A DNA stretch of 64,000 bases from Robinsoniella peoriensis (GTDB lineage: Bacteria > Bacillota > Clostridia > Lachnospirales > Lachnospiraceae). The notes beneath the pieces were generated by a model, which did no database searches, was not told the DNA's origin, and worked only from the letters and a program-made list of their open reading frames with translations. This document shows positions 47,422-57,000 of the stretch, piece by piece. The stretch is taken from NCBI RefSeq assembly GCF_000797495.1, contig NZ_JTGN01000005.1, forward strand, positions 181,107 to 245,106, read 5' to 3'. How positions within the stretch are numbered: the stretch's first letter is position 1; each line of letters begins with the position of its first letter. Both the position numbers and the translations under genes were made by a program.

Positions 47422-48111
47422 CTATGTAACATAGCTTTTCTCTTTTTCCCTTAATTCTTCATACAGATCTTCTCCGCTCTCCCTGTCACGAATGCTAAGA
47501 AGCCATTGGAAATGATTCATTCCGGCTGCAGATACTTCAACACTTTCTTTTTTCCTGCCCAGTACTTTACTCACATCTTCCTGCGCCATGAAGATTCCAT
47601 GGCAAAGACCAATACACTTAATCTTGGTATACTGATTAACCGCCAGTACAATTCGGCTTTCCGGATTGGAAAAATTCAAAAACCATGCATCGGGGCATAA
47701 CTCCTCCATATCTTTACAGATTTCCATGATAAGGGGAATTGTACGCATTCCAAAAAACAGAGCACCGGGACCTCCATTTTCACCAAGACAATGCTTGATG
47801 CCATATTTTAAAGGAACCTGAAAATCTTTTCGCCAAAGCTCGCACCTTTCAATAGCCAGACTGTTTACCACATAGTCTGCCCCCTGCAGCACATCCCTTC
47901 TGTTTACCGTCTTTTCAATCTTAAGCTCCATACCTGATGCCTCATTCATTTTCAATGCCAGCTGATACATTCTTTCCAGGTTCTGTTCGTCAATATCCAC
48001 AAGCGAAAGGGTGCTTTGCGCCAATTCTCTGGTGGTAAAGAGATCCTTGAATGTGGGAATCCCAAACGACATACTGCCTGCTCCAATAAATACAATTTTT
48101 GCCTTACTCAT
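47422..48111 (-). CDS. GH4-family glycosidase, C-terminally truncated
   Basis: Only 229 residues of a GH4 enzyme, a family usually about 430-480 residues long. GH4 enzymes use NAD+ and a divalent metal to cleave glycosides by redox elimination. The Rossmann half is intact ([25 protein letters not shown], then [16 protein letters not shown]), as are [10 protein letters not shown], the metal-ligand Cys in GLCHG and [10 protein letters not shown] with the metal-ligand His. The frame then stops at residue 229 and a terminator follows at once, so the dimer-forming C-terminal half is absent. It is probably inactive, unless this is a shortened subfamily. It follows the URO-D gene by 11 bp in the ROK-controlled operon. 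Confidence 0.8.
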   Translation of the reverse strand: MSKAKIVFIGAGSMSFGIPTFKDLFTTRELAQSTLSLVDIDEQNLERMYQLALKMNEASGMELKIEKTVNRRDVLQGADYVVNSLAIERCELWRKDFQVPLKYGIKHCLGENGGPGALFFGMRTIPLIMEICKDMEELCPDAWFLNFSNPESRIVLAVNQYTKIKCIGLCHGIFMAQEDVSKVLGRKKESVEVSAAGMNHFQWLLSIRDRESGEDLYEELREKEKSYVT

Positions 48112-48122
48112 AATGATCCTCC

Positions 48123-49145
48123 TTATTCATATGCTTTTGTTATCATTGCTTTATAATTTTCCCAGGGAATGTAATTGGGAATACTGTTTCCGGACCCCAG
48201 TGCATATCCTCCCCTGTTAAAAGTACGTTCCAGCATTTCTTCTGAACGCCTTCCTATTTCATGAGGTGAAGCAACGGATAAAAAATGAACGTCAATTCCC
48301 CCCAGAACCGCGATATCCGGATATAAATCTTCGTACGCCTTTTCTACGGGAATAATATTATCTTCATAGGAGTGCCTTCCATCATATCCCATATGCTGGA
48401 TAATATCCTCTATCACTCCTTGATATTGCCCACAGGAATGCAAAATAGCATATCTGCCTCCGGCATGTGCCATACGTACAATTTCTTGATGCCATGGAAA
48501 GAGATATTTTCGATAAACTTCTATAGGCAGCAGCGTCTGTGTGTTAAATCCCCAGTCATCCCCGACCACCACCCCTTTAATATGGGGATTCTCCAGCATT
48601 TGGCGGTAATCTTCCACCGTACGCTTACCTACCTGTTCAAAAATATCAGCAGCCAAAGTTTCATCATCATAGAGCATGTAACAGAGATTCTCATAACCTA
48701 CCAGCTTTATGACACTTTCCAGGGGTCCATCACTGGACCAGGCTAAAAATTCCATTCCCTTTGGCAGATATTCTGCCAGTTTGTCTACATATGTATAGTC
48801 ATAATCACCCGCTGACGGCCAATTGTACTGGTCAAAAGATTTTCTGTCTGTAATAACCGCACCATCATTTAAAGAAAAAGACTTTTTCTCCAGCTTATTA
48901 TTTGCGATAAATGCAAATTCCGTGGGCATTATTAACGAATAATCGTAGCCCAGGCTATCATAAGTTTCAATCAGCGCAACATCTTTTTCCAGCTTGTTTT
49001 TCCCTGCTAAATGTCTTCCTGAAACTTTTTCGATAATTTCATCGCATACAAATAATTCAAACAGCGTAGGTCTTTGTGGTTTCTTCTTTTCTAAAACCAA
49101 TTCCAGATTGCGAAAGTCAGGCTCTCTCTTGGGAGGTCTTATCAT
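48123..49145 (-). CDS. URO-D family protein in the ROK-regulated operon
   Basis: A 340-residue protein with the uroporphyrinogen-decarboxylase fold. The zinc-type segment [12 protein letters not shown] (near residue 240) keeps the His and Cys, but the distal Cys is replaced in [14 protein letters not shown]. Other landmarks are [16 protein letters not shown] and [10 protein letters not shown]. It overlaps the upstream PfkB kinase frame by 29 bp and has AAGGAGG before the ATG. Its place between a kinase and a GH4 gene suggests it acts on a sugar-derived, possibly methylated, compound. Methyl transfer is inferred from family and from the MttB-type gene under the same regulator. Confidence 0.82.
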   Translation of the reverse strand: MIRPPKREPDFRNLELVLEKKKPQRPTLFELFVCDEIIEKVSGRHLAGKNKLEKDVALIETYDSLGYDYSLIMPTEFAFIANNKLEKKSFSLNDGAVITDRKSFDQYNWPSAGDYDYTYVDKLAEYLPKGMEFLAWSSDGPLESVIKLVGYENLCYMLYDDETLAADIFEQVGKRTVEDYRQMLENPHIKGVVVGDDWGFNTQTLLPIEVYRKYLFPWHQEIVRMAHAGGRYAILHSCGQYQGVIEDIIQHMGYDGRHSYEDNIIPVEKAYEDLYPDIAVLGGIDVHFLSVASPHEIGRRSEEMLERTFNRGGYALGSGNSIPNYIPWENYKAMITKAYE

Positions 49146-50259
49146 GACTTCTCACCTCCTTTTTCCATTGACTGATATAAGATTTTAATTCATCCGGGGC
49201 TGGACTTTTTCCATTGACTACATAAAAACCGCTGGTAGCATTCGCTGTTGCCAATGCCTGCTCAATATCCATATTCATCATGATTCCATATACCAGACCT
49301 GCGTTAAAGTTATCTCCGCCCCCTGTGGAAATCAGAGGTTTGTCAACATATTTATTCGCAATATAATACGGTTCCCCACCTGCAAAAGCATATGCTCCAT
49401 CCAGTAAGTGCACTACCAGATATTGAATCCCGCAGTAGTTTCTGATCACTTCTCCCATCTTTTCAAAATCTGCTTCCTGTAACTCCTCCGGCATTGTGTT
49501 GCAGATGGTTTCCATTTCATTTCTATTCAAACTCATGATTACATCAAAGTAAGATGAAAATTCCCGAACCAATTCCAACATTTCGCCGATATCTTCTTTA
49601 CTTCTTCTGGAGCAGTCCGAGATATCAATAAAAACCGACTTTTTTTTCTTTTCAGCCACTTTCGGAAGTATATTTTTCAATATCCCTTTCCAGATTAACG
49701 TTCCTCCCGCCATCTCGCTCCAGTTCATAAAAGCCAAAACATCTGCTTCTTCTAAATACATTGAGAATTTTTTCTCACCTATACGGCTTATTAGAACCTC
49801 ATAATCCAATTCGTTGATATCTGAATTTTCAGCCAGCATAACTTTACCGTCCTGAAATTCTAATGCCGTACAGTGTCCCGGGTTTGTAATACTCACTATT
49901 TCTACATTGCTGTTTCCATTAGAAAATACCTCCTGCACTTTAGGATATCCGAAAGCGCCTACACATTTGCTGCTTATGCCAAAAGCCGCCAGGGCTTCGG
50001 CAAAAATTATGGTGTTTCCTCCAACCTTTTCTGTAATTTTCTGCAATTCAATCGAACAGCTTTTACTCGCCTTGGTCTTTAAATAGCTTCCAAACTCCGA
50101 GATGGTTTCAAAATACTTCTTTTGATCATTGATTCCGGAGCGTACAGGTTTTACAAGTAAATCTACATATCCGTCAAAGCCGGCAAAGACTTTCCACTGA
50201 AAATGTCCGTTCGTTTGATTTTCCAGATAGGATTCTACACTGTTTAATACTTTTTCCAT
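49117..50259 (-). CDS. PfkB-family carbohydrate kinase
   Basis: A 380-residue ribokinase-fold kinase. N-terminal substrate-binding segment FAGFDGYVDLLVKPV, GGNTIIFAEALAAFGI, and the C-terminal anion hole with catalytic Asp in STGGGDNFNAGLVYG (near residue 318). It is longer than ribokinase by about 70 residues. It probably phosphorylates a sugar or amino sugar released by the glycosidase of the operon. GGAGG lies before the ATG. It is the first gene of the operon (kinase, URO-D, GH4), and a ROK-type operator lies 25 bp upstream of its start codon. Confidence 0.86.
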   Translation of the reverse strand: MEKVLNSVESYLENQTNGHFQWKVFAGFDGYVDLLVKPVRSGINDQKKYFETISEFGSYLKTKASKSCSIELQKITEKVGGNTIIFAEALAAFGISSKCVGAFGYPKVQEVFSNGNSNVEIVSITNPGHCTALEFQDGKVMLAENSDINELDYEVLISRIGEKKFSMYLEEADVLAFMNWSEMAGGTLIWKGILKNILPKVAEKKKKSVFIDISDCSRRSKEDIGEMLELVREFSSYFDVIMSLNRNEMETICNTMPEELQEADFEKMGEVIRNYCGIQYLVVHLLDGAYAFAGGEPYYIANKYVDKPLISTGGGDNFNAGLVYGIMMNMDIEQALATANATSGFYVVNGKSPAPDELKSYISQWKKEVRSHDKTSQERA

Positions 50260-50283
50260 TTAAGGATTCCTCCTTTCTTTTTC

Positions 50284-50311
50284 ATTAATTAACTAACTTT
50301 GTTAATTAATT
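50284..50311. promoter_or_regulatory. ROK operator S1 in front of the kinase operon
   Basis: The core ATTAACTAACTTTGTTAATT with further AATT is a palindrome-like TTAA-TAA ... TTA-TTAA motif. It differs by one base from the two sites flanking the ROK gene's own start (51577 and 51693). Its position in the leader of the kinase gene indicates repression by the same protein. Confidence 0.7.
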
Positions 50312-50404
50312 CCATTTATAGAAAGTTATACTCCTTTTGGAATACAACTTTTTATTATAATACTTCAACCTGTTTTGGTATGTGTTTCCCAATACCAAAA
50401 TAGA

Positions 50405-51562
50405 TTAATCAGACTCCAATGTTAATAAGTCAATTATTTTTTTCTTTGTGACCATGGATGCAATGCCAATCAGTCCGCTGTCAGATGAAGTTTGAAGGCG
50501 GATAGAATTCCCGATTACTGACATCTGATCTACGTGCCTCTTCACTTCAGTTAATAATTCTTCTCCCAGAACTTCTATTACAATACCCCCCAAGACGATA
50601 TTTCCACAGTCCAAAAGCATGGTTGTATTGTTTATGCATAGCGCAATGGGAAGTGCCACATATTCTATAAGTTTCTTTTTTGTATCGGAATCCAGCCCGC
50701 TGCCATTACTAAAATCCACTCCGAACTTTTCTTCCAGTACCCGATAGCTGATTTGGGATTCCAGCCAGCCGGCATTTTTCTTTCTTTCAATATTATCACC
50801 AAGGAAACAGATATAGCCAATCTCTCCGCACATATGATGTTTTCCTCTGCGAAGCTGTCCATTTAGAACAATGCCCGCGCCCAGTCCGGTTCCAATAGAA
50901 ATAAATATCAAGTCTTCCTTTTCACTGTATCCAGCCCTTTGAAACTCTCCCAGTACCTGAGCATTTGCGTCATTTTCTATCATTACAATCGCATCGTATC
51001 TATCTTCTAATTTCTTTATTTCATCTCTGATCACAAGGGGTTCATTTACCTGAATCAGCGGCGCCGTTATAATCGTGCATTTATTTTCATCATATGCTAC
51101 CGGAAGGGCAATTCCTATTCCAAATAGCTGGGATTCCGAAATTCCGGCTTCTTCTAAAAGCTGCATGACAAGTCTATTCAGAATTTCCGGCATGATAAAG
51201 GAGAAGTCCGGAGTTATTTCCATACTTTTTTTATATATGATACGCTCTGCTAAATCTACCACGCCCATACTTAAAAAATCACCTTCCAGGAAAAATGCTG
51301 CAACATACATTAATCCGGTATTCAACTTCAGCATACGTGGCTTTCTTCCGACAGAAACTTCACTCTGGCTGAAATCTCCCTGTCCCACTTCTATGACAAG
51401 CTTTTTTTCTATTAAGAAATTAACAATTTTAATTACTGTAGGGGAGCTGATTCCCGTCAGCTTTGCTAACTCCGCTTTCGAAGTGGTTTCTTTTTCTTTA
51501 ATAATCTGATATACAATCTGCCGATTCATATCTTTTAAATGAGACGGTACATAATTTTTCAT
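50405..51562 (-). CDS. ROK-family transcriptional repressor
   Basis: A 385-residue NagC/XylR-type regulator. The N-terminal winged helix (TSKAELAKLTGISSPTVIKI) is followed by a ROK sugar-kinase-like domain (VGRKPRMLKLN, FGIGIALPVA, IGTGLGAGIVLNGQLRRGKH). The zinc-binding CxCGxxGC motif of ROK kinases is reduced to MCGEIGYICF, so it probably binds sugar without catalysis. The start follows a weak GGTG. The divergent promoters on either side of 51600 both carry its operator. Confidence 0.9.
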   Translation of the reverse strand: MKNYVPSHLKDMNRQIVYQIIKEKETTSKAELAKLTGISSPTVIKIVNFLIEKKLVIEVGQGDFSQSEVSVGRKPRMLKLNTGLMYVAAFFLEGDFLSMGVVDLAERIIYKKSMEITPDFSFIMPEILNRLVMQLLEEAGISESQLFGIGIALPVAYDENKCTIITAPLIQVNEPLVIRDEIKKLEDRYDAIVMIENDANAQVLGEFQRAGYSEKEDLIFISIGTGLGAGIVLNGQLRRGKHHMCGEIGYICFLGDNIERKKNAGWLESQISYRVLEEKFGVDFSNGSGLDSDTKKKLIEYVALPIALCINNTTMLLDCGNIVLGGIVIEVLGEELLTEVKRHVDQMSVIGNSIRLQTSSDSGLIGIASMVTKKKIIDLLTLESD

Positions 51563-51576
51563 TTCACATCACCTTC

Positions 51577-51626
51577 ATTAACTAACTTTCTTAATTAATT
51601 GTATATTATGACTACTATTTTGTCAA
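51577..51626 (-). promoter_or_regulatory. Promoter of ROK gene with operator S2
   Basis: On the minus strand a perfect TTGACA (51621-51626) and TACAAT (51598-51603) are 17 bp apart. Operator S2 (51577-51600) overlaps the -10 and start site, so the regulator represses itself. Confidence 0.75.
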
Positions 51627-51662
51627 TACCAAATTTAAATTATAATATTTTCACAAAAACTG

Positions 51663-51720
51663 TTGACTTTTAATCAAAGAAATCATATAATCCAATTAAT
51701 TAAGAAAGTTAGTTAATTAT
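51663..51720 (+). promoter_or_regulatory. Promoter of methyltransferase operon with operator S3
   Basis: TTGACT (51663-51668) and a perfect TATAAT (51686-51691) are 17 bp apart. Operator S3 (51693-51720) begins 1 bp after the -10; its core is the exact reverse complement of S2. Confidence 0.8.
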
Positions 51721-51740
51721 TATTAAGGAGGTATTTATTC

Positions 51741-53138
51741 ATGAGAAAAATCATTTCCAGCATCGAGGTTCTGTCTCCCACTGAGATCCAGATGATCCAT
51801 GACTCTTCAATTCAAATTTTAGAGACCATTGGAATCCATGTTCCCTGTAAAGAAGTACTGGACCTCTGTTCTGAATTGGGCGGGAACGTGGATTATGAAA
51901 AAGAGATATTGCGTATTCCAGAAAATGCGATGGTGACAGTATTGGACACGATCAAAAAACGCAACCAACAGTCTTTTGAAACGGAATCATTAAAAAATGA
52001 TATCCAGGCACATATTTCCACACAGGTATTTTATACAGATTACAATACAAAAACCAGCCGTTATGGAATCAGAAAAGATAATTTAAAGGGGTTTGCCCTG
52101 CTTGAGCACCTGGAAAACTTTCCATACTCCAGTCCTGTAGTTGTTCCTTCCGATGTTCCTGATCAGATATCGGATCTGATTAATTATCAGGATATCTATA
52201 AATATTCCAGCAAACCAGGCGGAACTTATGTTTTGACTCCTTTGTCTGCCAAATACATACTGGAGTTGAATAAGCTTATGGGTAAAGAAAGCAATTATCT
52301 TCTGGAAACGATTACTCCGCTTTCCTTCAAAAAAGACACCCTGGAAATGGCTCTTTTATTTGCCAAAAATGGCGGATCACTTTCCCTGGGTCCAATGGGC
52401 ATGAGCGCTGCCACTTCCCCTGCATCGATCGCAGGAACTTTGACTCTGGAAAATGCTGAGATAATTGCAAGTATGTTTATTGCTTTCGCGTTAAACGGGC
52501 AGATATCTAACTATAGCGCTCCTGTACATTCGATGGACCTCAAAACCACACTTTGCTCTTTCGGCAGTCCAAACCAGGCATTGTTCGGCATTGCGGTTGG
52601 ACAGATGTCGCGATTCTATGGGGTCACCGGCATGTCTAATGCAGGCCTTACCGATGCTCTCATGCCTGATTTTCAGGCTGGTATTGAAAAGGGCCTTACT
52701 GCAGCATTTAATTTTCTTTCCGGAACCCGTTCCATGGGCGCACAGGGCATTGTGGGAGCCGACCAGGGTATCAGTCTCGAACAGCTGGCATTGGATAACG
52801 AATGGATTAATTACTACAATTATATCACGAAAGGATTTGAGGTATCGGAAGATAGCATCGGTCTGGATGTAATCCGTGAAGTAGGTATCCGCGGTAATTT
52901 CCTGTCCGAAGAACATACTTTAGACTGGATGCATGAAAGTTACCTCCAGCCTGGGATCTTTTTAAGGGATAACTGGACGAACTGGACTGGCGGATCTCAG
53001 AAAGAACTGTTGGAACGCGCCCATGATCTGGTTGAAACAGCTACAGATGGATATCTGAACCGGGAGCCTGTAATATCAGAATCTCTCTGTGAAGAAATAG
53101 ACCGTATTATCGCTGATGCCAGGGAGGAAATTCTATGA
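51741..53138 (+). CDS. MttB-family methyltransferase without pyrrolysine codon
   Basis: A 465-residue member of the trimethylamine methyltransferase (MttB) superfamily, in the branch without an in-frame amber codon, which includes the glycine-betaine enzyme MtgB. Members pass a methyl group from a methylated amine to a corrinoid protein. Landmarks are ILETIGIHVPCKEVLDLC near the N-terminus, LSLGPMGMSAATSPASIAGT, YSAPVHSMDLKTT and GANQGI-like VGADQGISLEQLALDNEW. AAGGAGG lies before the ATG. Its stop codon overlaps the next ATG (ATGA), so it is coupled to a NagB-type deaminase, an unusual partner. No corrinoid protein gene is adjacent. The amino-sugar context suggests a methylated amino sugar or sugar-linked amine as substrate. 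Confidence 0.87.
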   Translation: MRKIISSIEVLSPTEIQMIHDSSIQILETIGIHVPCKEVLDLCSELGGNVDYEKEILRIPENAMVTVLDTIKKRNQQSFETESLKNDIQAHISTQVFYTDYNTKTSRYGIRKDNLKGFALLEHLENFPYSSPVVVPSDVPDQISDLINYQDIYKYSSKPGGTYVLTPLSAKYILELNKLMGKESNYLLETITPLSFKKDTLEMALLFAKNGGSLSLGPMGMSAATSPASIAGTLTLENAEIIASMFIAFALNGQISNYSAPVHSMDLKTTLCSFGSPNQALFGIAVGQMSRFYGVTGMSNAGLTDALMPDFQAGIEKGLTAAFNFLSGTRSMGAQGIVGADQGISLEQLALDNEWINYYNYITKGFEVSEDSIGLDVIREVGIRGNFLSEEHTLDWMHESYLQPGIFLRDNWTNWTGGSQKELLERAHDLVETATDGYLNREPVISESLCEEIDRIIADAREEIL

Positions 53139-53878
53139 ATATAGAAATTTTTGACTCCTACGCGGATATGTGCCGCAGAACTGCGAAGGAGATACTGGCA
53201 GATCTAAAAGATAATCCCCGGCAATTACTTTGCATCGCTGCCGGGCATACTTCCCTTGGATTATTCCGGGAATTGGTTCAGGCATATAAAGAAGGCAGGG
53301 CTGACTTTTCAAAAGCATCCTTTGTAGCAATGGATGAATGGCTGTATATGTCGCCGGACACCAAAGACAGCTGCGGCTGCTTTCTTATGGAGCATTTTTT
53401 AAATCATGTAAATTACCATCCACAAAATGTACGCTTATGGGATGCATCAAAAAAGGATATGGCTACTGAATGCAACGAAATCGAAACTTTTATCAAAGAT
53501 CATTCCTGTAACCGCTGCATTGACTTTTTGATCCTGGGTGCCGGCATGAATGGACATCTGGCGCTCAATGAACCGGGATCAGATTTATACGGAAGGGCAC
53601 ATGTCTCATCTCTGGATCCCATTACCCAGAAAGTTGGACAGAAATATTTTGAAGGTGATGCAGTTTTGCAAGGAGGTGCCACTTTGGGCATACAAAATTT
53701 CCGGGAAGCGAAACGCTGTATCCTTATGATTAATGATTCTCACAAAGCCGGCATCCTGTATCAGATAATGCAGGCAAACCAAAGTGATCCCGCTATTCCC
53801 GCTACTGCCATTCTGGAATTTGATAATGCTTCCCTGTACTGCGACCGGACTGCTGCTTCTAAATGGACAGCGCATTAA
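53135..53878 (+). CDS. NagB-family amino-sugar-phosphate deaminase/isomerase
   Basis: A 247-residue protein of the glucosamine-6-phosphate deaminase family. The phosphate loop is AAGHTSLGLFRELV, the ring-opening segment FVAMDEWLYM, and the active-site segment GAGMNGHLALNEPGSD. In that last segment the Asp of the NagB DGH triad is Asn, a change I associate with the galactosamine-type or uncharacterised branch. The His and the Glu of NEP are kept. It overlaps the methyltransferase gene by four bases. It probably converts an amino sugar phosphate made by the PfkB kinase of the same regulon into a keto sugar phosphate and ammonia. Confidence 0.85.
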   Translation: MNIEIFDSYADMCRRTAKEILADLKDNPRQLLCIAAGHTSLGLFRELVQAYKEGRADFSKASFVAMDEWLYMSPDTKDSCGCFLMEHFLNHVNYHPQNVRLWDASKKDMATECNEIETFIKDHSCNRCIDFLILGAGMNGHLALNEPGSDLYGRAHVSSLDPITQKVGQKYFEGDAVLQGGATLGIQNFREAKRCILMINDSHKAGILYQIMQANQSDPAIPATAILEFDNASLYCDRTAASKWTAH

Positions 53879-53896
53879 TTATATGATCATGAACGA

Positions 53897-53950
53897 AAAA
53901 CAGGGAAGCCAGACTGATTTCTCAGCGTCTTCCCTGTTTTCATTATTTTA
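53897..53950. terminator. Bidirectional terminator after NagB-type gene
   Basis: AAAACAGGGAAG (53897-53908) and CTTCCCTGTTTT (53939-53950) form a perfect 12-bp stem, with A-rich and T-rich flanks. It serves the NagB-type gene and, after the tandem repeat, the convergent giant gene. Confidence 0.85.
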
Positions 53951-53954
53951 GGAG

Positions 53955-54071
53955 TTATCTTTGTCTGACATGTGCTTCTTCAGCCATACGATTTTATCTT
54001 TGTCTGGCATGTACTTCTTCAGCCATACGATTTTATCTTTGTCTGGCATATGCTTCTTCAGCCATACGATT
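53955..54071 (-). repeat. Three tandem 39-bp repeats at the end of the giant gene
   Basis: Units 53955-53993, 53994-54032 and 54033-54071 differ at only a few positions. The last unit overlaps the stop codon of the 2300-residue surface protein (54070-54072). On the minus strand one frame reads IVWLKKHMPDKDK three times without a stop; it is in the -1 frame relative to the end of the big gene. Another frame gives three small ORFs of the form MAEEAYARQR. No spacer/repeat alternation exists, so it is not a CRISPR. Confidence 0.85.
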
Positions 54072-57000
54072 ACAACTGTGTCTCTCCGTTTGATGATACT
54101 TCGGTTTGTGTTTCTTCGTTTTGTGTCTCTTCATTTTGGTTTTCTACATTCGGAACCTCTTCCCGGATTACATCTTCCTGTACTTCTTCTGCTTCTGTAG
54201 AAACCTCAGAAGCGTCTTCTGTTACTGGTGCTGACCTCCGGTTTACATTTTCTTCTTCTACCACAAGGGTAATTTCACCGAATACACTCTGATCTGCATT
54301 TGATACCGCTGATATGACTACGGTTCCTGCACCGATTCCTGTTACGACGCCGTCCTGGGATACAACTGCTACATTTTCATTATCTGATGTCCAGGTAACG
54401 GATTTGTCTACTGCATCTGTTGGATTTACAGATGCATTCAGAGACAGAGTGGCATTTACGTAAAGCTTCGTAGAGCCGCCGGATGTAACTTCAACTGCAC
54501 TTGGTTTTAACTCAACAATTGTCAGATCAATGGATGCCTCTTTACCGGAACCATCATTTGCCGCTGCCGTGATTCTGACACTTCCTGCTGTCAGAGGTGT
54601 AACCTTTCCTGTACTGTCAACTGTTGCAACACTTACATCACTTGAGGACCATGTAAATGTCTTTCCTGTTGTAAGCGCTGGTGTTACTTCTGCGGTTAAC
54701 TGTACTGCGTATGGGCTTCCACCCTTTCCTGCCGTCTTGGTTCCTAATGCAATTGCATTTGCATCAACGCCTTGTGGTGTCTTTATTTCTACATTCTGAA
54801 TCTCTTCTCTGCCGGTAACAGTTATAATAACTCGCTGATAGTAATTTAAATTATGTGCACCATTGTCAGTTACCTGTATTACCATATGGATGGTATCGCC
54901 GTTCTGAGCATCTTCCGGAATCACAAAGCTTGCCGTATCGGTATTTTTACCTGTAACAGACATATTGCCGTCTGCAGTACCATCATAAGTATCCGCTTCA
55001 TAATACTGCCACCATTTGTAAGTCAGTTTGTCACCATCAGGATCAGAACCTTCTGCGTGGAGTTTGAGACGTTCTCCAGGTGCTGCACTCAGATCAATTC
55101 CTTCTTTTACGCTTACGGAAGGCATATGGTTAGCATCAGCATAATCAGATGCTATACACCAGTCTGCACGTGCTGCGAAATCGCTCTGAATATCATTGAA
55201 CCATCTGGTTAAGGTATATGCGGTGTCTTGGCTGTTGGTATAGATGTTGTAATCTTTTACTGTGTTTTTGTATGTTCCGTCTTCCATGACTCCAAATCTT
55301 CCGCCCCAGCCTCCATAGGTTGGATCTTCTAAGCTTCGAAGTCCTGTGTCAAGCAGGTAGAAGAAGGATGGTGAATCACCTTCTGATATGAAATCATAGC
55401 GGTTATACTGAGGATTCTTTAATAAATAATCTTCTGATCCTCTCTGTTCGTTTGCATCTTCACCTTCTAAGATCGTGCCATCGCCCATTAGTTTATAATT
55501 TGCAAGCAATGCTCCATGTCCGGTCTTAATGTTATTGTAATACCAGTCACCCTGGAGTTTTGCTGTCAGCGGTTCTGCTACACGTTTCCACATATAAGCA
55601 AACTGCCAGAAGTTTCCGCCGTCATTGATGACTCTGATTCCAGGCCATTGTTTTGCAATGTAATCTGAATAAGTAGCATCCTGATTCAGAATGATATAAA
55701 TTACGGCTTTGTCATATATTTTCTGCTGGATTTCATCCCACTGGTCGGTTCCTTTATACTCTTCTTCGATTGATTTTAAAGCTCTTGCCGTGGTATTTGT
55801 TCCGCCCCAGGTTTGGATATACAGGGTACGATCGTCATCATCCAGAAGAATATCTTTCATAAATTCTGAACCTTCTGTAATTTCTTCCATTTCTCCCACG
55901 TTCTTGATATTACCAATCTTCAGAATACTCTTTAAATATTCCGGAGCCGGGAAATCGGGTGAATGTACTTTCAGATTCTCATATACTTCTTCGTAATCAT
56001 CTAATACTTCGCCTGCCCATGCTGTTCCGGTCCATCTCTTTGGTGCAATTCCCTTGTCAGGATCTCCTGCGTAGTGGTATGTTGAGCTGCTCAAAATCAA
56101 GCCTGCTATATCCATTTCGTTGGAGTAAAGCATCAGACGCATGAAGGAATCCATGTCATCTACTTCTCCATCTGTTGTTACAATCGTTCTTACTTTACTG
56201 CTGTTTGCATCATCTTTTGCTCTGGTCACTTTTATTTCAAATGTTCCCGCTACAGTTTTATCAATCTGAGAAACAGCTGTTATGTTTGCTGTACCAAATG
56301 ATACGCCGGTTACCTGTCCTTTATCTGATACAGTTGCTACTGCTTCATTATCAGACTTCCAGGTTACATTTTTATTGGTTAATGTTTCCGGCAATACTAC
56401 TGCATTCAATGTTACCTTATTTCCAACTTCAACTTCTGAAGCGCCTTCTACAGTAACGCTTTCTACTGCTTGTGCACCCTCTACAGTGATCAGTATTTCC
56501 TGATAGTGGGACAGGGAATGTGTTCCATTGTCCGATGCCTGTACTAAGATGATCAGTGTATCGCCTTCTTTTGCGTCTTCCGGTACGGTGATGGTTGCCA
56601 TATCTGAGTTGGCTCCCTTGATGTAAATGCCTTTATTCGCTTCCGGTTCCACATAAGTATCTGCTTCAAAATACTGTTTCCATTTTACGGATACATAATC
56701 GCCATCCGGGTCACTTGCTTCTGCGTGGAGTTTCAGAGTTTCCCCTGGTTTTGCGGTGAAGTCCAGTCCTTCTTTGATGGAAAGGGTCGGTGCGTGGTTT
56801 GCATCTTCATAGTTCGGTGTGATACACCAGTCTGCACGGGTTGCAAATTCATGCTGCAGGTCTGCCATCCAGCGCCAGTCAGAATTTACCTTTTTATCCT
56901 GTAACGGATCATAATCCTGTACTGTCTTGTACCAGTTGAGCTGCTGTCCCTTGGAGTTCTTCATGCTGGTATCCAGGTAATAGCGTCCGCCGTAGCTTCC

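Noticed and set aside
51741..53138. Pyrrolysine-containing MttB
   Set aside because: The frame has no internal TAG, so this is the branch without pyrrolysine.
53955..54071. Possible CRISPR
   Set aside because: The repeats are directly adjacent without spacers, only three units exist, and no cas gene is nearby.
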